A model generated the notes under the pieces. The model saw nothing but the letters and a program-made list of their open reading frames with translations. It was not told the origin of the DNA and searched no databases. Shown in pieces: positions 19,231-27,366 of a stretch of 64,000 nt of DNA. Numbering within the stretch: position 1 is the first letter of the stretch; each line of letters begins with the position of its first letter. The stretch comes from Bacillus sp. AFS055030 (GTDB taxonomy: Bacteria; Bacillota; Bacilli; Bacillales; Bacillaceae_G). A program made the translations under genes and the position numbers. The stretch spans positions 64,442 through 128,441 of the forward strand of contig NZ_NUGT01000079.1 in the NCBI RefSeq assembly GCF_002574545.1, given 5' to 3'.

Positions 19231-19265
19231 AAAACCATTCCACAAAAAGACGGAATGGTTTTTTT
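19231..19265. terminator. Bidirectional terminator between HAD and MFS genes
   Basis: AACCATTCC (19233-19241) pairs with GGAATGGTT (19252-19260), flanked by A-run and T-run, so it works for both convergent genes. Confidence 0.88.
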
Positions 19266-19267
19266 CG

Positions 19268-20782
19268 TTAAATAGAATTTACTTCCTTTACTTCACTTGC
19301 TTCATCTTTCTTTATTAAAATTTCCTTTTTCAGACCCCAACAAATTAAAAATGTGAAGATGGCAAGCACAAAAGATACCCAATATAAATCTTGGAATGCA
19401 TGTGTAAAGACTGTTTTTACTTTTTCAAGTAAGTTAGGATCAAGATTAGGTGGAATCATACCATTTTCTACATTTTTTAATTGTAGTAATTGATCCATCG
19501 TAAGACTTCCAGCTAATGACTTCATCCCTGATGTAATTTTCGTAGCTAATAGAGAACCAAATAAACTAAAGCCAATTGTCATACCAATGGATTGAAATAA
19601 CATAACGGAAGATTGAGCAATCCCAACATTATCCTTTTCAACTGATTCTTGAACAATTAATGCATTGTTAAATAATGCACCAAATCCAAGGCCAAGAATG
19701 ATGAAATAAATAACGAATGTAAAAATTGATGTGTGAGCAGAAATATTTGTAAGTAAATAGAAACCGACTATTGGAATGATAAATGAAATACCGTAAATAT
19801 TTCGATAAGGGAATTTATTCATTACTCGACCAGCAATTATACTTGCACCCATTGCTCCAACCATAATTGGTAAATTTAAATAACCAGATTCAGTAGGTGT
19901 TAAACCGAGTACATTTTGCGAGAAGAATGGGAAAGATGAAAGTGACCCCATGATCGCAAGTACAAATACAAATACTAGTGCCGAAATGACAACGAAATTT
20001 CTATTTTTAAATAAGTGCAATGGGATAATAGGTTCTTTTGCTTTTGACTCTACAAAAATAAATAAACCTAGTAAAATAGTTCCTAAAATTAGTAAACCAA
20101 TCATTTTAGGATCACTCCATGCATACCCTTCTGTTTGATGAAGTACAGGAGTCAGCAGATAACTTATTAACATAGTAACTAGTAAAATCCCACCAAACCA
20201 ATCTATATGAATCTTTTTGTCTACTTTCGTTTCATTTAATCCTATTGCTAATAAAATTGCAGCTAAAACTCCAACTGGAATATTGACTAAGAAGATCCAG
20301 TGCCATGAAATATGCTGTACAAAATAACCTCCGATAAGCGGTCCAAGTAGTTGAGGTATAAACATGACAGCTCCGAAAATACCTTGAAGCTTAGCACGTT
20401 GTTCAACAGGGAAACTATCTCCAAAAATGACCATCGCAAGCGGCATTAACCCACCTGCACCAATCCCTTGAATCCCACGACCGATTAAAAGAACTTCCAT
20501 AGATTGGGCTGTACCACTAATAATCGATCCAGCCATAAATAATCCCATACTAAATAAATATATTTTTTTCCTACCATATAAATCCGCGAGCTTGCCGAGT
20601 ATTGCCATAAAGGAGGTCATCGAAAGCATATAAACCCCACCGACCCAGCCGTAAAGCGCTAAACCACCCAAATCCCTAATAATTGTTGGCATAGCTGTTG
20701 CAACGACCGTCTCGTCTAGCTCTGAGAAGATGACTCCAATCATTAGTCCTATTAATATAAGAGTCTTGTTATTTTCTTTCAT
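19268..20782 (-). CDS. MFS drug exporter, DHA2 family (EmrB/QacA-like)
   Basis: This 504-residue protein has 14 predicted membrane helices, as in DHA2 proton-driven exporters. Helix 1 contains the DHA2 motif LDETVVATAMPTI, the loop after helix 2 has the MFS motif GKLADLYGRKK, and helix 5 has a GPLIGGYFVQ segment with the exporter proline-glycine pattern. A large extracellular loop precedes the last helix, as is common in the family. It should pump toxic lipophilic compounds; the substrate is unknown. A good promoter and a perfect palindrome lie just upstream, so a repressor is likely, but no regulator gene is adjacent. Confidence 0.92.
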   Translation of the reverse strand: MKENNKTLILIGLMIGVIFSELDETVVATAMPTIIRDLGGLALYGWVGGVYMLSMTSFMAILGKLADLYGRKKIYLFSMGLFMAGSIISGTAQSMEVLLIGRGIQGIGAGGLMPLAMVIFGDSFPVEQRAKLQGIFGAVMFIPQLLGPLIGGYFVQHISWHWIFLVNIPVGVLAAILLAIGLNETKVDKKIHIDWFGGILLVTMLISYLLTPVLHQTEGYAWSDPKMIGLLILGTILLGLFIFVESKAKEPIIPLHLFKNRNFVVISALVFVFVLAIMGSLSSFPFFSQNVLGLTPTESGYLNLPIMVGAMGASIIAGRVMNKFPYRNIYGISFIIPIVGFYLLTNISAHTSIFTFVIYFIILGLGFGALFNNALIVQESVEKDNVGIAQSSVMLFQSIGMTIGFSLFGSLLATKITSGMKSLAGSLTMDQLLQLKNVENGMIPPNLDPNLLEKVKTVFTHAFQDLYWVSFVLAIFTFLICWGLKKEILIKKDEASEVKEVNSI

Positions 20783-20813
20783 CCTTAACCTCCCTAGGAA
20801 CTTTCATGTATTA

Positions 20814-20833
20814 TTCAATTGATTCATTGAATA
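20814..20833. promoter_or_regulatory. Palindromic operator upstream of the MFS exporter
   Basis: ATTCAAT (20814-20820) and ATTGAAT (20827-20833) form a perfect 7-bp inverted repeat with a 6-base spacer. It sits between the -10 element and the ATG, which suits a repressor of the MarR or TetR type. Confidence 0.55.
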
Positions 20834-20849
20834 CGAGAAAAGAAGAACA

Positions 20850-20879
20850 TTATAGACGAAAACCAAACTACAAGTAAAT
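20850..20879 (-). promoter_or_regulatory. Promoter of the MFS exporter
   Basis: On the minus strand, TTTACT (20874-20879) and TATAAT (20850-20855) are separated by 18 bases. The rest of the 20783-21152 gap holds a possible TAAAAT -10 element near 21090 for the next gene and nothing else clear. Confidence 0.65.
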
Positions 20880-21152
20880 CCATTTTTTCTACTACCTTAA
20901 TTTATTCTTTACTTCGTTTAAAAATCCTTTAGGTAGTATCGATCTTATTTGTAGTTGTTTGAAAAGCGGGTGATGCGTGGAAAACTTTAGAATATGGTCC
21001 ACTTTTAAACCCTGCTCTTCAACCTTGAAAAAAGTTTAAAAGCGGATTAAAGGTGAAAAAATACCTATTCGAATTTTAATAGGAAATGGTAAAATATAGT
21101 AAATAACATAAGGCATTTAAATTACATAATTACAAAAAGGTAGGTGGGATTC

Positions 21153-21374
21153 ATGGAAAGAAAGATAGTGAAAATTGGAAACTCATTAGGTATAATTCTT
21201 CCTGCTACAATCATTAAGGAACTGGGTGTTTCACAAAAGGATACTGTTGAGCTTGAATATAATTCGGAATTAAAAACTCTTACTATAAGTAGTAGTAACT
21301 CAGTAGCACCCAATTACTTTGAGCAAGAAATTAAGAGTACTGTAGAAAATTATCTTAAAGAAAAAGGATTATAA
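21153..21374 (+). CDS. AbrB/MazE-type (SpoVT-AbrB domain) protein
   Basis: The frame opens at GTG 21144, but ATG 21153 with AGGTGGG upstream is preferred (73 residues). The swapped-hairpin DNA-binding domain is clear: KIVKIGNSLGIILPATIIKE at the start and a short beta-rich finish, then an acidic C-terminal tail. The sequence is nearer to the antitoxin type (MazE/VapB) than to AbrB itself. No MazF-like or PIN toxin is adjacent: the next gene is a small membrane protein. It may be a solitary regulator. Confidence 0.82.
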   Translation: MERKIVKIGNSLGIILPATIIKELGVSQKDTVELEYNSELKTLTISSSNSVAPNYFEQEIKSTVENYLKEKGL

Positions 21375-21451
21375 AGTTTTGATAAGTGTATAAGAGTAAT
21401 AGAATATTTAATGCGGAACAACTTCAAAAACTATTTTGGAGGGTATCTTAT

Positions 21452-21646
21452 ATGTTTATAGGAATATTACTCATTTTATTTGGATTTTTTCTAATAGTGG
21501 CACCTGAAGCATTTTGGGTTGTTACAGAAAGTTGGAAATCCGATGGTGCAACAGAACCATCTTCTTTTTATAAATGGAGTACACGATTTGGAGGAACAAT
21601 GTGCGTTTTAGTTGGTGCTACTAGTATCATCGCGCCAATGTTATAA
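21452..21646 (+). CDS. Small membrane protein, DUF6199-like
   Basis: A frame opens at 21386, but GGAGGG (21439-21444) lies 7 bases before ATG 21452, giving 64 residues. Two membrane helices (residues about 2-20 and 44-63) flank a loop reading ESWKSDGATEPSSFYKWSTR, which matches the pattern I associate with DUF6199. No function is known. It follows the AbrB-like gene after 77 bases on the same strand and ends before a hairpin at 21774. Confidence 0.65.
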   Translation: MFIGILLILFGFFLIVAPEAFWVVTESWKSDGATEPSSFYKWSTRFGGTMCVLVGATSIIAPML

Positions 21647-21772
21647 TCTAAATTCATGTGTGAAGTTATTCGATACCTTTTTTATACATAAAAAGGATAA
21701 AAATAGCAGTTGAGATGAATTCCATATGGGAATTAGTCTGTCACTTACTTTTCTATGAAAAGACTGCTTTAT

Positions 21773-21807
21773 AAAGGAATATTACTATTTTGAAATTCCT
21801 TTTTTAT
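21773..21807 (+). terminator. Possible terminator after the small membrane protein
   Basis: AAGGAAT (21774-21780) pairs with ATTCCTT (21795-21801), followed by TTTTTATT. The loop is 14 bases, which lowers confidence. Confidence 0.6.
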
Positions 21808-21889
21808 TGAATGAACGCTTGCGACTGTTTAATGAAGGATTTAAGATAATGAAAATATTGTAGATTGAGTTTGAAAAGGAGAGCGTAAA

Positions 21890-22066
21890 ATGAATCATAT
21901 GAGTCTAATCATTACGTTAGCACAATTAATAATTCTATTTGCAGTAGTGTATATCTTGATTAAGATTGTTAAAAAAATAAGCTTATTTGCAACAAAAAAT
22001 TTGTTTGTTTCAAATAAAAAAATTGAAGAATTAGAGCAAAGAATAAGTAATTTAGAGAAAAAATAG
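21890..22066 (+). CDS. Small membrane protein with C-terminal coiled coil
   Basis: This 58-residue frame has AAAAGGAGAG 6 bases before the ATG. One membrane helix (residues about 5-27) is followed by a basic linker and a short heptad segment (KKIEELEQRISNLEKK) at the end. The layout resembles DUF4083-type proteins of Bacillus. The function is unknown; the coiled coil could make it an oligomer. It is a short gene not covered by the usual length cut-off. Confidence 0.62.
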   Translation: MNHMSLIITLAQLIILFAVVYILIKIVKKISLFATKNLFVSNKKIEELEQRISNLEKK

Positions 22067-22244
22067 ATCAATAGGGAATTTATAAAAGGTCCTAAGGTTT
22101 ACTCAAATGGACAACCTTTTTTAGAGCCAAAAATAAAAAAACCTTATTCTAAAAAAGAAAAAGGTTACTATTTAACATGGTTCGTGGTAAAGAAAATGGT
22201 TATAGCCCAAATAAAATGAAGATAAAAATAACTATTAATTATGA

Positions 22245-22412
22245 TTAGACATTTGAATTATTATTAGTTGTTTTGGAACTGCCATTTTTTTTAGTACCTT
22301 TACTAACATATGGCTTCGCGTTTTTTGCTTTCTTTGCACTCGCTTGCCACCTATTCCAACCCTTCTTATCTGTACCTCTACCTGTACCGCCTTTAGCTTT
22401 AGCTTTACTCAT
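22245..22412 (-). CDS. Small basic protein, DUF3934-like
   Basis: This 55-residue frame on the minus strand starts at ATG 22412 with GAGGTG upstream. It reads KGGTGRGTDKKGWNRWQASA near residues 8-27, then KKAKNAKPYVSKGT, a pattern known from the DUF3934 family of Bacillus. The protein is lysine-rich, has no membrane helix and ends in a low-complexity Asn/Thr tail. A TATAAT lies about 10 bases upstream of the RBS. Its function is unknown. Confidence 0.7.
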   Translation of the reverse strand: MSKAKAKGGTGRGTDKKGWNRWQASAKKAKNAKPYVSKGTKKNGSSKTTNNNSNV

Positions 22413-22507
22413 ATAAACACCTCATACTTATTATACACTAAGTATCATACAGTTTTTAGCGTTTGTTTTAGTAGAAGGGAAAAGTCTGTTCTGAGTATAA
22501 AATATTA

Positions 22508-22543
22508 AACGAAAGAATGTTGTTAAATCAACATTCTTTCGTT
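22508..22543 (-). terminator. Strong hairpin downstream of the EamA exporter
   Basis: AACGAAAGAATGTTG (22508-22522) pairs perfectly with CAACATTCTTTCGTT (22529-22543). On the minus strand it is followed by TTTAATATTTT and would end the EamA transcript; on the plus strand it is followed by T-rich sequence too. Confidence 0.8.
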
Positions 22544-22632
22544 TTGTTTTTTTAAATTTCATGGCTGAAATCTACCTTTTGGACGGCCTTTTATTTAATA
22601 TTTGTTCATTTAACTAAAGCAAGTTTGACTCT

Positions 22633-23553
22633 TTAAGCTGGAGCCTTTATTGTTTCTCTTTTCATTTGATTGTTTTTCATTCCATTTGTTTTAAAGTAAG
22701 TGAATAAGAAACTACCTAATATAACGATTATGCTGCCAATTCCTTGAACCCATGTCATTTTTTCATTTAATATGAAAAACGCTAAAATAGCTGTGAATAT
22801 TGGATTGAAATTTAGGAAAATACCTGCTGAAGTTGCTCCAATTTTTTGGACCCCAATATTCCAAAAGAGCATACATAAGACTGTTGAAATAATCCCCGTA
22901 TATAAAATTGAGAAGATAAATGAGCCATTTATATTTACAAATGTAAAATTTGAGAGATTAAAAGGTATGATTGCAACAAGCCCAAATATTCCTGAGTATA
23001 GTGTAGACAGCATAGGTGATACAAGTTTCGTTGCCCATCTACTACATACTGAATAGATTCCCCATATGCATACGGCAATGACCATCCATAAATCACCTAT
23101 ATTAAACTTCATTGAAAATAATAGATTCATATCTCCTTTTGAAAGCACAAGAATTACCCCAAAGAAGGAAATAATCATCGAGAAAATTTGTAAAAAGTTC
23201 ATTCTTTCTTTTAAAAATAAAGATGAAAATAACGCAATGGAGATTGTATTTAAGGTTGATATTAATCCAACATTCGTTGCAGATGTCTTTTCTAATGCCA
23301 TAAATTGAAAAAGATTAAAAAGGACAACACCTGTTACTCCCATCATGATTAATGGAAGAATAGCTTTTGGCGGAGGTAAAATTTTCTTTTCTTTCCACCA
23401 TACGATTGGTAATAATATGATAACTGCAATTCCCCATCTTAGAGTAGTCAACGTCATTGGAGAAGCATGACCAACAAGTGATTTTCCAACGACAAAATTT
23501 CCTCCCCATAAAAAACTTGTTAATAATAACAACAGTATATATAAGATTGGCAT
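22633..23553 (-). CDS. EamA-family (DMT) transporter
   Basis: This 306-residue protein has ten hydrophobic helices built from two EamA repeats, the first containing SFLWGGNFVVGK at residues 13-24 and ending near 135, the second from about 150. Such proteins commonly export amino acids or other metabolites. The divergent neighbour is an Lrp/AsnC-type regulator, an arrangement that usually means the regulator controls the exporter in response to an amino acid. The tail after the last helix is short and basic. AGGGGG lies upstream of the minus-strand ATG. Confidence 0.9.
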   Translation of the reverse strand: MPILYILLLLLTSFLWGGNFVVGKSLVGHASPMTLTTLRWGIAVIILLPIVWWKEKKILPPPKAILPLIMMGVTGVVLFNLFQFMALEKTSATNVGLISTLNTISIALFSSLFLKERMNFLQIFSMIISFFGVILVLSKGDMNLLFSMKFNIGDLWMVIAVCIWGIYSVCSRWATKLVSPMLSTLYSGIFGLVAIIPFNLSNFTFVNINGSFIFSILYTGIISTVLCMLFWNIGVQKIGATSAGIFLNFNPIFTAILAFFILNEKMTWVQGIGSIIVILGSFLFTYFKTNGMKNNQMKRETIKAPA

Positions 23554-23567
23554 ATCTAAACCCCCTA

Positions 23568-23611
23568 ATCACTGTTCATTTAAGGTGAAAAAAGACTATA
23601 CACAGTGATTT
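23568..23611. promoter_or_regulatory. Inverted repeat in the EamA/Lrp divergent region
   Basis: AATCACTGT (23568-23576) and ACAGTGATT (23603-23611) form a perfect 9-bp inverted repeat with a 26-base gap that includes a minus-strand TATAGT (23596-23601). Arms two to four helical turns apart suit an Lrp-type oligomer. Confidence 0.5.
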
Positions 23612-23782
23612 CTTACTATTTTTAAAATAGTTTAACACAATTGTATGTTTTACCGTATAATATTTTGTATATTAGAATAAATACGAAATAAAATTAATTA
23701 ATGGTATCGTTTTATGGAATATAATTCACTTTATATGTTGAATCCAAAGCGTTTTCCGAATTATTGAAAGGGAGTAGTTAAA

Positions 23783-24265
23783 GTGGAATTTCAAGGAAAT
23801 AAAGTATTAGATGAAGTAGATCTTAAAATTTTAGATAAGTTACAAAAACAAAGCCAAATAAGCAATACAGAACTAGCTAGACATGTGAACTTGTCACCAC
23901 CAGCTACACATGCGAGAGTTAAACGATTAGAAAATGAAGGCTATATCGATCGTCAAGTGGCAATCTTAAATCAAGAAAAGCTAGGATTTGACTTACTTTG
24001 TTTTATTTTTATCAATACAAATATCCATCAAGCTGAACAATTAGAAGTGTTAGAGAAAGAATTAAAATCCATGCCTGAAGTATTAGAGTGCCACTTATTA
24101 ACAGGAGAGTACGACTATTTATTAAAAGTAGCGAACAGGGAACGGAAGGAATTAGAGAACTTTATTCGTAAACTTAATCAGCTTGGAATTACAAGAATTC
24201 AAACAAGTTTAGCTTTAAGAGAAATTAAATATTCTACTGTTTTGCCAATTTGTGAAGAAGAATAA
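23783..24265 (+). CDS. Lrp/AsnC-family transcriptional regulator
   Basis: This 160-residue protein starts at GTG with AAAGGGAG upstream. The N-terminal helix-turn-helix spans about residues 10-60 (ILDKLQKQSQISNTELARHV, then THARVKRLENEGYI), and the C-terminal RAM domain binds the effector and makes the oligomer (residues about 70-150, including ECHLLTGEYDYLLKV, the conserved ligand-site region). Regulators of this type sense amino acids. It is divergent from the EamA exporter, its likely target. Confidence 0.92.
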   Translation: MEFQGNKVLDEVDLKILDKLQKQSQISNTELARHVNLSPPATHARVKRLENEGYIDRQVAILNQEKLGFDLLCFIFINTNIHQAEQLEVLEKELKSMPEVLECHLLTGEYDYLLKVANRERKELENFIRKLNQLGITRIQTSLALREIKYSTVLPICEEE

Positions 24266-24356
24266 TAGTTTGTATCGATGATTGTGATTTAGAGAAAAAT
24301 TTTTGAATAAAGGTTAATGTGTACCTATGTTGAATTAAACTAACAGAGGTGATCAT

Positions 24357-24677
24357 ATGAAAAATTATGTAATAGCTATATCGATATTTCTTTTAGGAAT
24401 ATGCATTGTGATTGGAAGTTGGATGATTTCTAGAGGGTTGAAAACAGAAGTTTCAGCCAAGCAAGCTGTACAACATCAATTATTAACTCAGTCGGAATTA
24501 GTTGAATATCTAGGATTAAGTAAGGAAGAAATTCAAAAACTAACAGAGTTATCTAATGGAGACGGTAGTTATACGAGTGAACTCCCTCACATAAAAATTG
24601 GATATGAATTTTACTATCCTAAATCAGCAATCGATAAATGGTTATTAAATGTGCAAGTAACAACAATTCCTAATTAA
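24357..24677 (+). CDS. Membrane-anchored protein with a helix-turn-helix-like domain
   Basis: This 106-residue protein has one N-terminal membrane helix (residues about 4-24) and then a soluble part. LLTQSELVEYLGLSKEEIQK, with the later IKIGYEFYYPKSAIDKWL, follows the pattern of excisionase-like (MerR-type) winged helices: a helix-turn-helix and a terminal helix ending in a tryptophan. Charge around the helix does not settle which side the domain faces. If it faces the cytoplasm it could be a membrane-tethered regulator; if outside, the fold must do something else. GAGGTG lies upstream of the ATG. Confidence 0.68.
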   Translation: MKNYVIAISIFLLGICIVIGSWMISRGLKTEVSAKQAVQHQLLTQSELVEYLGLSKEEIQKLTELSNGDGSYTSELPHIKIGYEFYYPKSAIDKWLLNVQVTTIPN

Positions 24678-24758
24678 TGTATGTTGAATAGAGATGAAGT
24701 TATTGCTGAAGTAACTTGGAATTAACATTCAATAATCCGTGCAATAATAGAAGAGTAT

Positions 24759-24784
24759 AAGCTGCTTATCTGCGGCTTTTTTTA
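24759..24784 (+). terminator. Terminator before the protease gene
   Basis: AAGCTGC (24759-24765) pairs with GCGGCTT (24772-24778), followed by a T-run. The remaining bases up to 24975 hold no other clear signal. Confidence 0.75.
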
Positions 24785-24975
24785 TTGCATTAAAGATAAA
24801 GTTAAAGAATATATATAATAAAATCGAGTTTATTTAAAGATTGAACTTAATAGTTAAAGAAATGATTTATGTGCCAATATTTAAAAGGGCTGTTTTTTTT
24901 ATGTCATTTTTTTGCTTTGTATGTACTCTCGATTGGGAGATAAACGTAAGCAAAACAAATGAAAGGGTGTTTGGA

Positions 24976-26241
24976 ATGAAAAAAAAGGCATTCGTGACCA
25001 TTCCACTTTGTATTGTATTGGCGATCTTAATTGCTACATCGTTTGTGCTCATTTCAACGAAACCATCTACCCCTTACATACTCAAACCTCAACAATTAGC
25101 TGAAACGACAAAGCCTGCGGTTGTTCGAATTGTTGATTATGCGATTGTAAAGTGGACGATTACTTTAGAGGATGAACGCGTAACGAGGGTGTTGAAGAAA
25201 TGGGATTATAAGACCGAACTTGACGGTTTTGGGTCAGGGGCTATTATTAATTCGGACGGTTATATCGTAACAAACGCTCATGTTCTCATTTATTCTCATC
25301 AATTGAGCGATCATGATATTGTTTCTGAGGCATTTTCAGTTCTTGTGGATGATGTTGCAATGGAAAATAATTGGACACACAAATCGACAGATGCGTACTT
25401 AAAAAAGTATATTAGTTACGAAATCTTACAAAAAGGCGTCGATGTATACTTACCAACTGTAGATGATCCTATAAGCGCGGTCGTCAAAAGTTATCAGCAG
25501 CCTACCGATCATGGAAAAGATGTAGCTCTTTTAAAAATCGATGGTTCTAACTACCCTACGATTCCACTTGGAAATAGTGATTCTATTCAAGATCAAGACA
25601 ATATTTGGGTGATTGGCTACCCGGCTGCGGCAGATTCTAGATTGCTTTCCATGCATAGTTATGTTATTCCGACGATGAATAAGGGGCAAATCTCAGCTAT
25701 ATCAAAAACAACATTAACTGGTAGTCCGGTCCTTCAAATCAATGCAGCATCTACCCATGGAAATAGTGGCGGACCCATCATCAATAATAAAGGACAATTG
25801 ATTGGCTTACTCACATTCCGAGGAAATACAGTAAATGATCAAGAAGTGCAAGGATTTCATTTTGCGGTACCTGTGAACACTTTGAAAAAAGTTGTAAGTA
25901 AAGCAGACGTTAAAGATACAAATGGCCAAACTGATAAATTATTCAAAGAAGGGTTAACTTTCTACTGGGCCGGCTATTACAAAAATGCACTGTCAAAATT
26001 CGAAGCAGTCCAACATATCTATCCGAACCACCCAGAAGTAAAACGATACATCTATGAATCTAAACAAAAAGTTGGTTTAAGCAAAACACTTTGGGCTGAA
26101 CACAAAACAAGTTTTTATATACAAGATGTTATCGCCAGTTTACTAATCCTCATTCTTCTTCTTTACACTTTCACGTTTAATAGTGAAAATAAATCAAATA
26201 CCTCATCTAAAACACCATCACCTGATAATGGATCCGATTAA
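24976..26241 (+). CDS. HtrA-like (S1C) serine protease with N- and C-terminal membrane segments
   Basis: A longer frame opens at 24841, but ATG 24976 has GAAAGGGTG upstream and starts MKKKAFVTIPLC, so it is preferred (421 residues). Order: membrane anchor (about 5-28), trypsin-like domain, helical region, second membrane helix (about 380-400), polar tail. The triad is visible: His102 in VTNAHVL, Asp182 in DVALLKID and Ser264 in GNSGGP. An unusual insert of about 50 residues lies between His and Asp. No PDZ domain is present; in its place is a single TPR-like helical pair (LFKEGLTFYWAGYYKNALSK). The protease domain should lie outside the membrane. Confidence 0.82.
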   Translation: MKKKAFVTIPLCIVLAILIATSFVLISTKPSTPYILKPQQLAETTKPAVVRIVDYAIVKWTITLEDERVTRVLKKWDYKTELDGFGSGAIINSDGYIVTNAHVLIYSHQLSDHDIVSEAFSVLVDDVAMENNWTHKSTDAYLKKYISYEILQKGVDVYLPTVDDPISAVVKSYQQPTDHGKDVALLKIDGSNYPTIPLGNSDSIQDQDNIWVIGYPAAADSRLLSMHSYVIPTMNKGQISAISKTTLTGSPVLQINAASTHGNSGGPIINNKGQLIGLLTFRGNTVNDQEVQGFHFAVPVNTLKKVVSKADVKDTNGQTDKLFKEGLTFYWAGYYKNALSKFEAVQHIYPNHPEVKRYIYESKQKVGLSKTLWAEHKTSFYIQDVIASLLILILLLYTFTFNSENKSNTSSKTPSPDNGSD

Positions 26242-26293
26242 ACTAAAAGATTATAAAACATGAAATTGAATAAAGTGCTTCATAATGAATGAA

Positions 26294-26394
26294 ACGGCTC
26301 CAATTTGTTTTTCATGGGTTGCAATTGGCATGAATGAGTTGGATAAAAGATAATACTAAAAACCAATTGTAGAGCTACAAACAAATGGAGCCGT
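26294..26394. repeat. 101-base imperfect inverted repeat
   Basis: The arms ACGGCTCCAATTTGTTT (26294-26310) and AAACAAATGGAGCCGT (26379-26394) pair over 16 bp with one bulge. Inside, CAATTGG (26322-26328) pairs with CCAATTG (26363-26369). The whole makes one long stem-loop without a T-run, between the protease and the catabolic cluster. A MITE-like element, a processed RNA or a weak terminator is possible. Confidence 0.55.
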
Positions 26395-26453
26395 ATAGTA
26401 ATGGTTATGAGTCTTGATGAAAAGTAACATTAAAAGCTAAATAACACTTAATA

Positions 26454-26482
26454 TTGAAAATTCAGAATTTTTCTTGTATTAT
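26454..26482 (+). promoter_or_regulatory. Promoter of the acyl-CoA catabolic cluster
   Basis: TTGAAA (26454-26459) and TATTAT (26477-26482) are separated by 17 bases. The operator at 26494-26515 begins about where transcription would start. Confidence 0.7.
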
Positions 26483-26493
26483 CTAATTAGCTA

Positions 26494-26515
26494 ACATACC
26501 GACTGGTTAGTATGT
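26494..26515. promoter_or_regulatory. TetR-type operator, copy 1
   Basis: ACATACCGACTG and GTTAGTATGT meet as an inverted repeat; arms ACATACCGAC and the complement of GTTAGTATGT agree at 8 of 10 positions. The same sequence recurs at 30102-30122, beside the TetR gene. It lies just after the promoter, a blocking position. Confidence 0.72.
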
Positions 26516-26573
26516 AGTTTTGAGCTATAATAGGGGGCTTTTGAAATTTATACTAATTTTAGGAGGAAATAAA

Positions 26574-27347
26574 ATGCACGTTAAAGAGTTATTTGATTTA
26601 ACCGGGAAAGTAGCAATTATAACTGGTGGTGGACGAGGTCTTGGTGAACAAATTGCGAAAGGATTTGCTGAAGCGGGAGCAAATGTTGTACTTTGTTCTC
26701 GAAATGTAGAAGCATGCCAGGAAATCAGTGAAGAATTGAAAAATCTAGGTGTAGAATCTTTCGCGTTGAAGTGTGATGTTACAAACAAAGAGGATGTGCA
26801 AAGAGTAGTTAATGAAACAAAAGAGAAATTTGGCCGAATTGATATATTAGTAAACAATAGTGGTGCTTCTTGGGGAGCACCAGCTGAAGAGATGCCATTA
26901 GAGGCATGGAATAAAGTAATGAATGTGAATGTAACTGGTACGTTTTTAATGTCTCAAGCAGTAGGGAAAATCATGTTAGCACAAAAATCCGGAAAAATCA
27001 TCAATATTGCATCAATTGCTGGTTTAGTAGGGACGAATCCAAACGTAATGAATGCAGTTGGTTATAGTGCAAGTAAAGGTGCAGTGATCAGTTTTACAAA
27101 AGATTTAGCTGCGAAATGGGGTCCGAGTGGTATTTATGTTAATGCATTAGCTCCTGGATTTTTTCCGACAAAAATGTCTAAAGATGTTATTTCCCACGGA
27201 ACGGATCAAATAATAGAATCGATACCGCTTAAGAAATTTGGAAATGAAAACGAGTTAAAAGGTGCGGCATTATTTTTAGCAGCGCCGGCTTCAAATTATG
27301 TGACTGGGTCTGTTCTAGTTGTCGATGGTGGAACATCAATCGTTTAA
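26574..27347 (+). CDS. SDR-family oxidoreductase (first gene of the catabolic cluster)
   Basis: The frame opens at 26520, but ATG 26574 has AGGAGG at 7 bases spacing and is chosen (257 residues). It is a classical short-chain dehydrogenase: the NAD(P)-binding TGGGRGLGEQ near residue 18, NNSG near 94, catalytic Ser in NIASIAG, and the YSASKG pair Tyr/Lys near 164-168. It should oxidise or reduce a hydroxyl/keto group. In the cluster it may interconvert a keto-acyl and hydroxy-acyl intermediate, like LvaD in the levulinate pathway of Pseudomonas; that is inference. It is followed by the ComB-family gene after 19 bases. Confidence 0.9.
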   Translation: MHVKELFDLTGKVAIITGGGRGLGEQIAKGFAEAGANVVLCSRNVEACQEISEELKNLGVESFALKCDVTNKEDVQRVVNETKEKFGRIDILVNNSGASWGAPAEEMPLEAWNKVMNVNVTGTFLMSQAVGKIMLAQKSGKIINIASIAGLVGTNPNVMNAVGYSASKGAVISFTKDLAAKWGPSGIYVNALAPGFFPTKMSKDVISHGTDQIIESIPLKKFGNENELKGAALFLAAPASNYVTGSVLVVDGGTSIV

Positions 27348-27366
27348 TCAAAAAGGAGTTTTGTAA

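Noticed and set aside
21153-21646. Toxin-antitoxin pair formed by the AbrB-like gene and the next gene
   Set aside because: The second protein is a DUF6199-like membrane protein, not a MazF, PIN or other known toxin; it is listed only as an open question.
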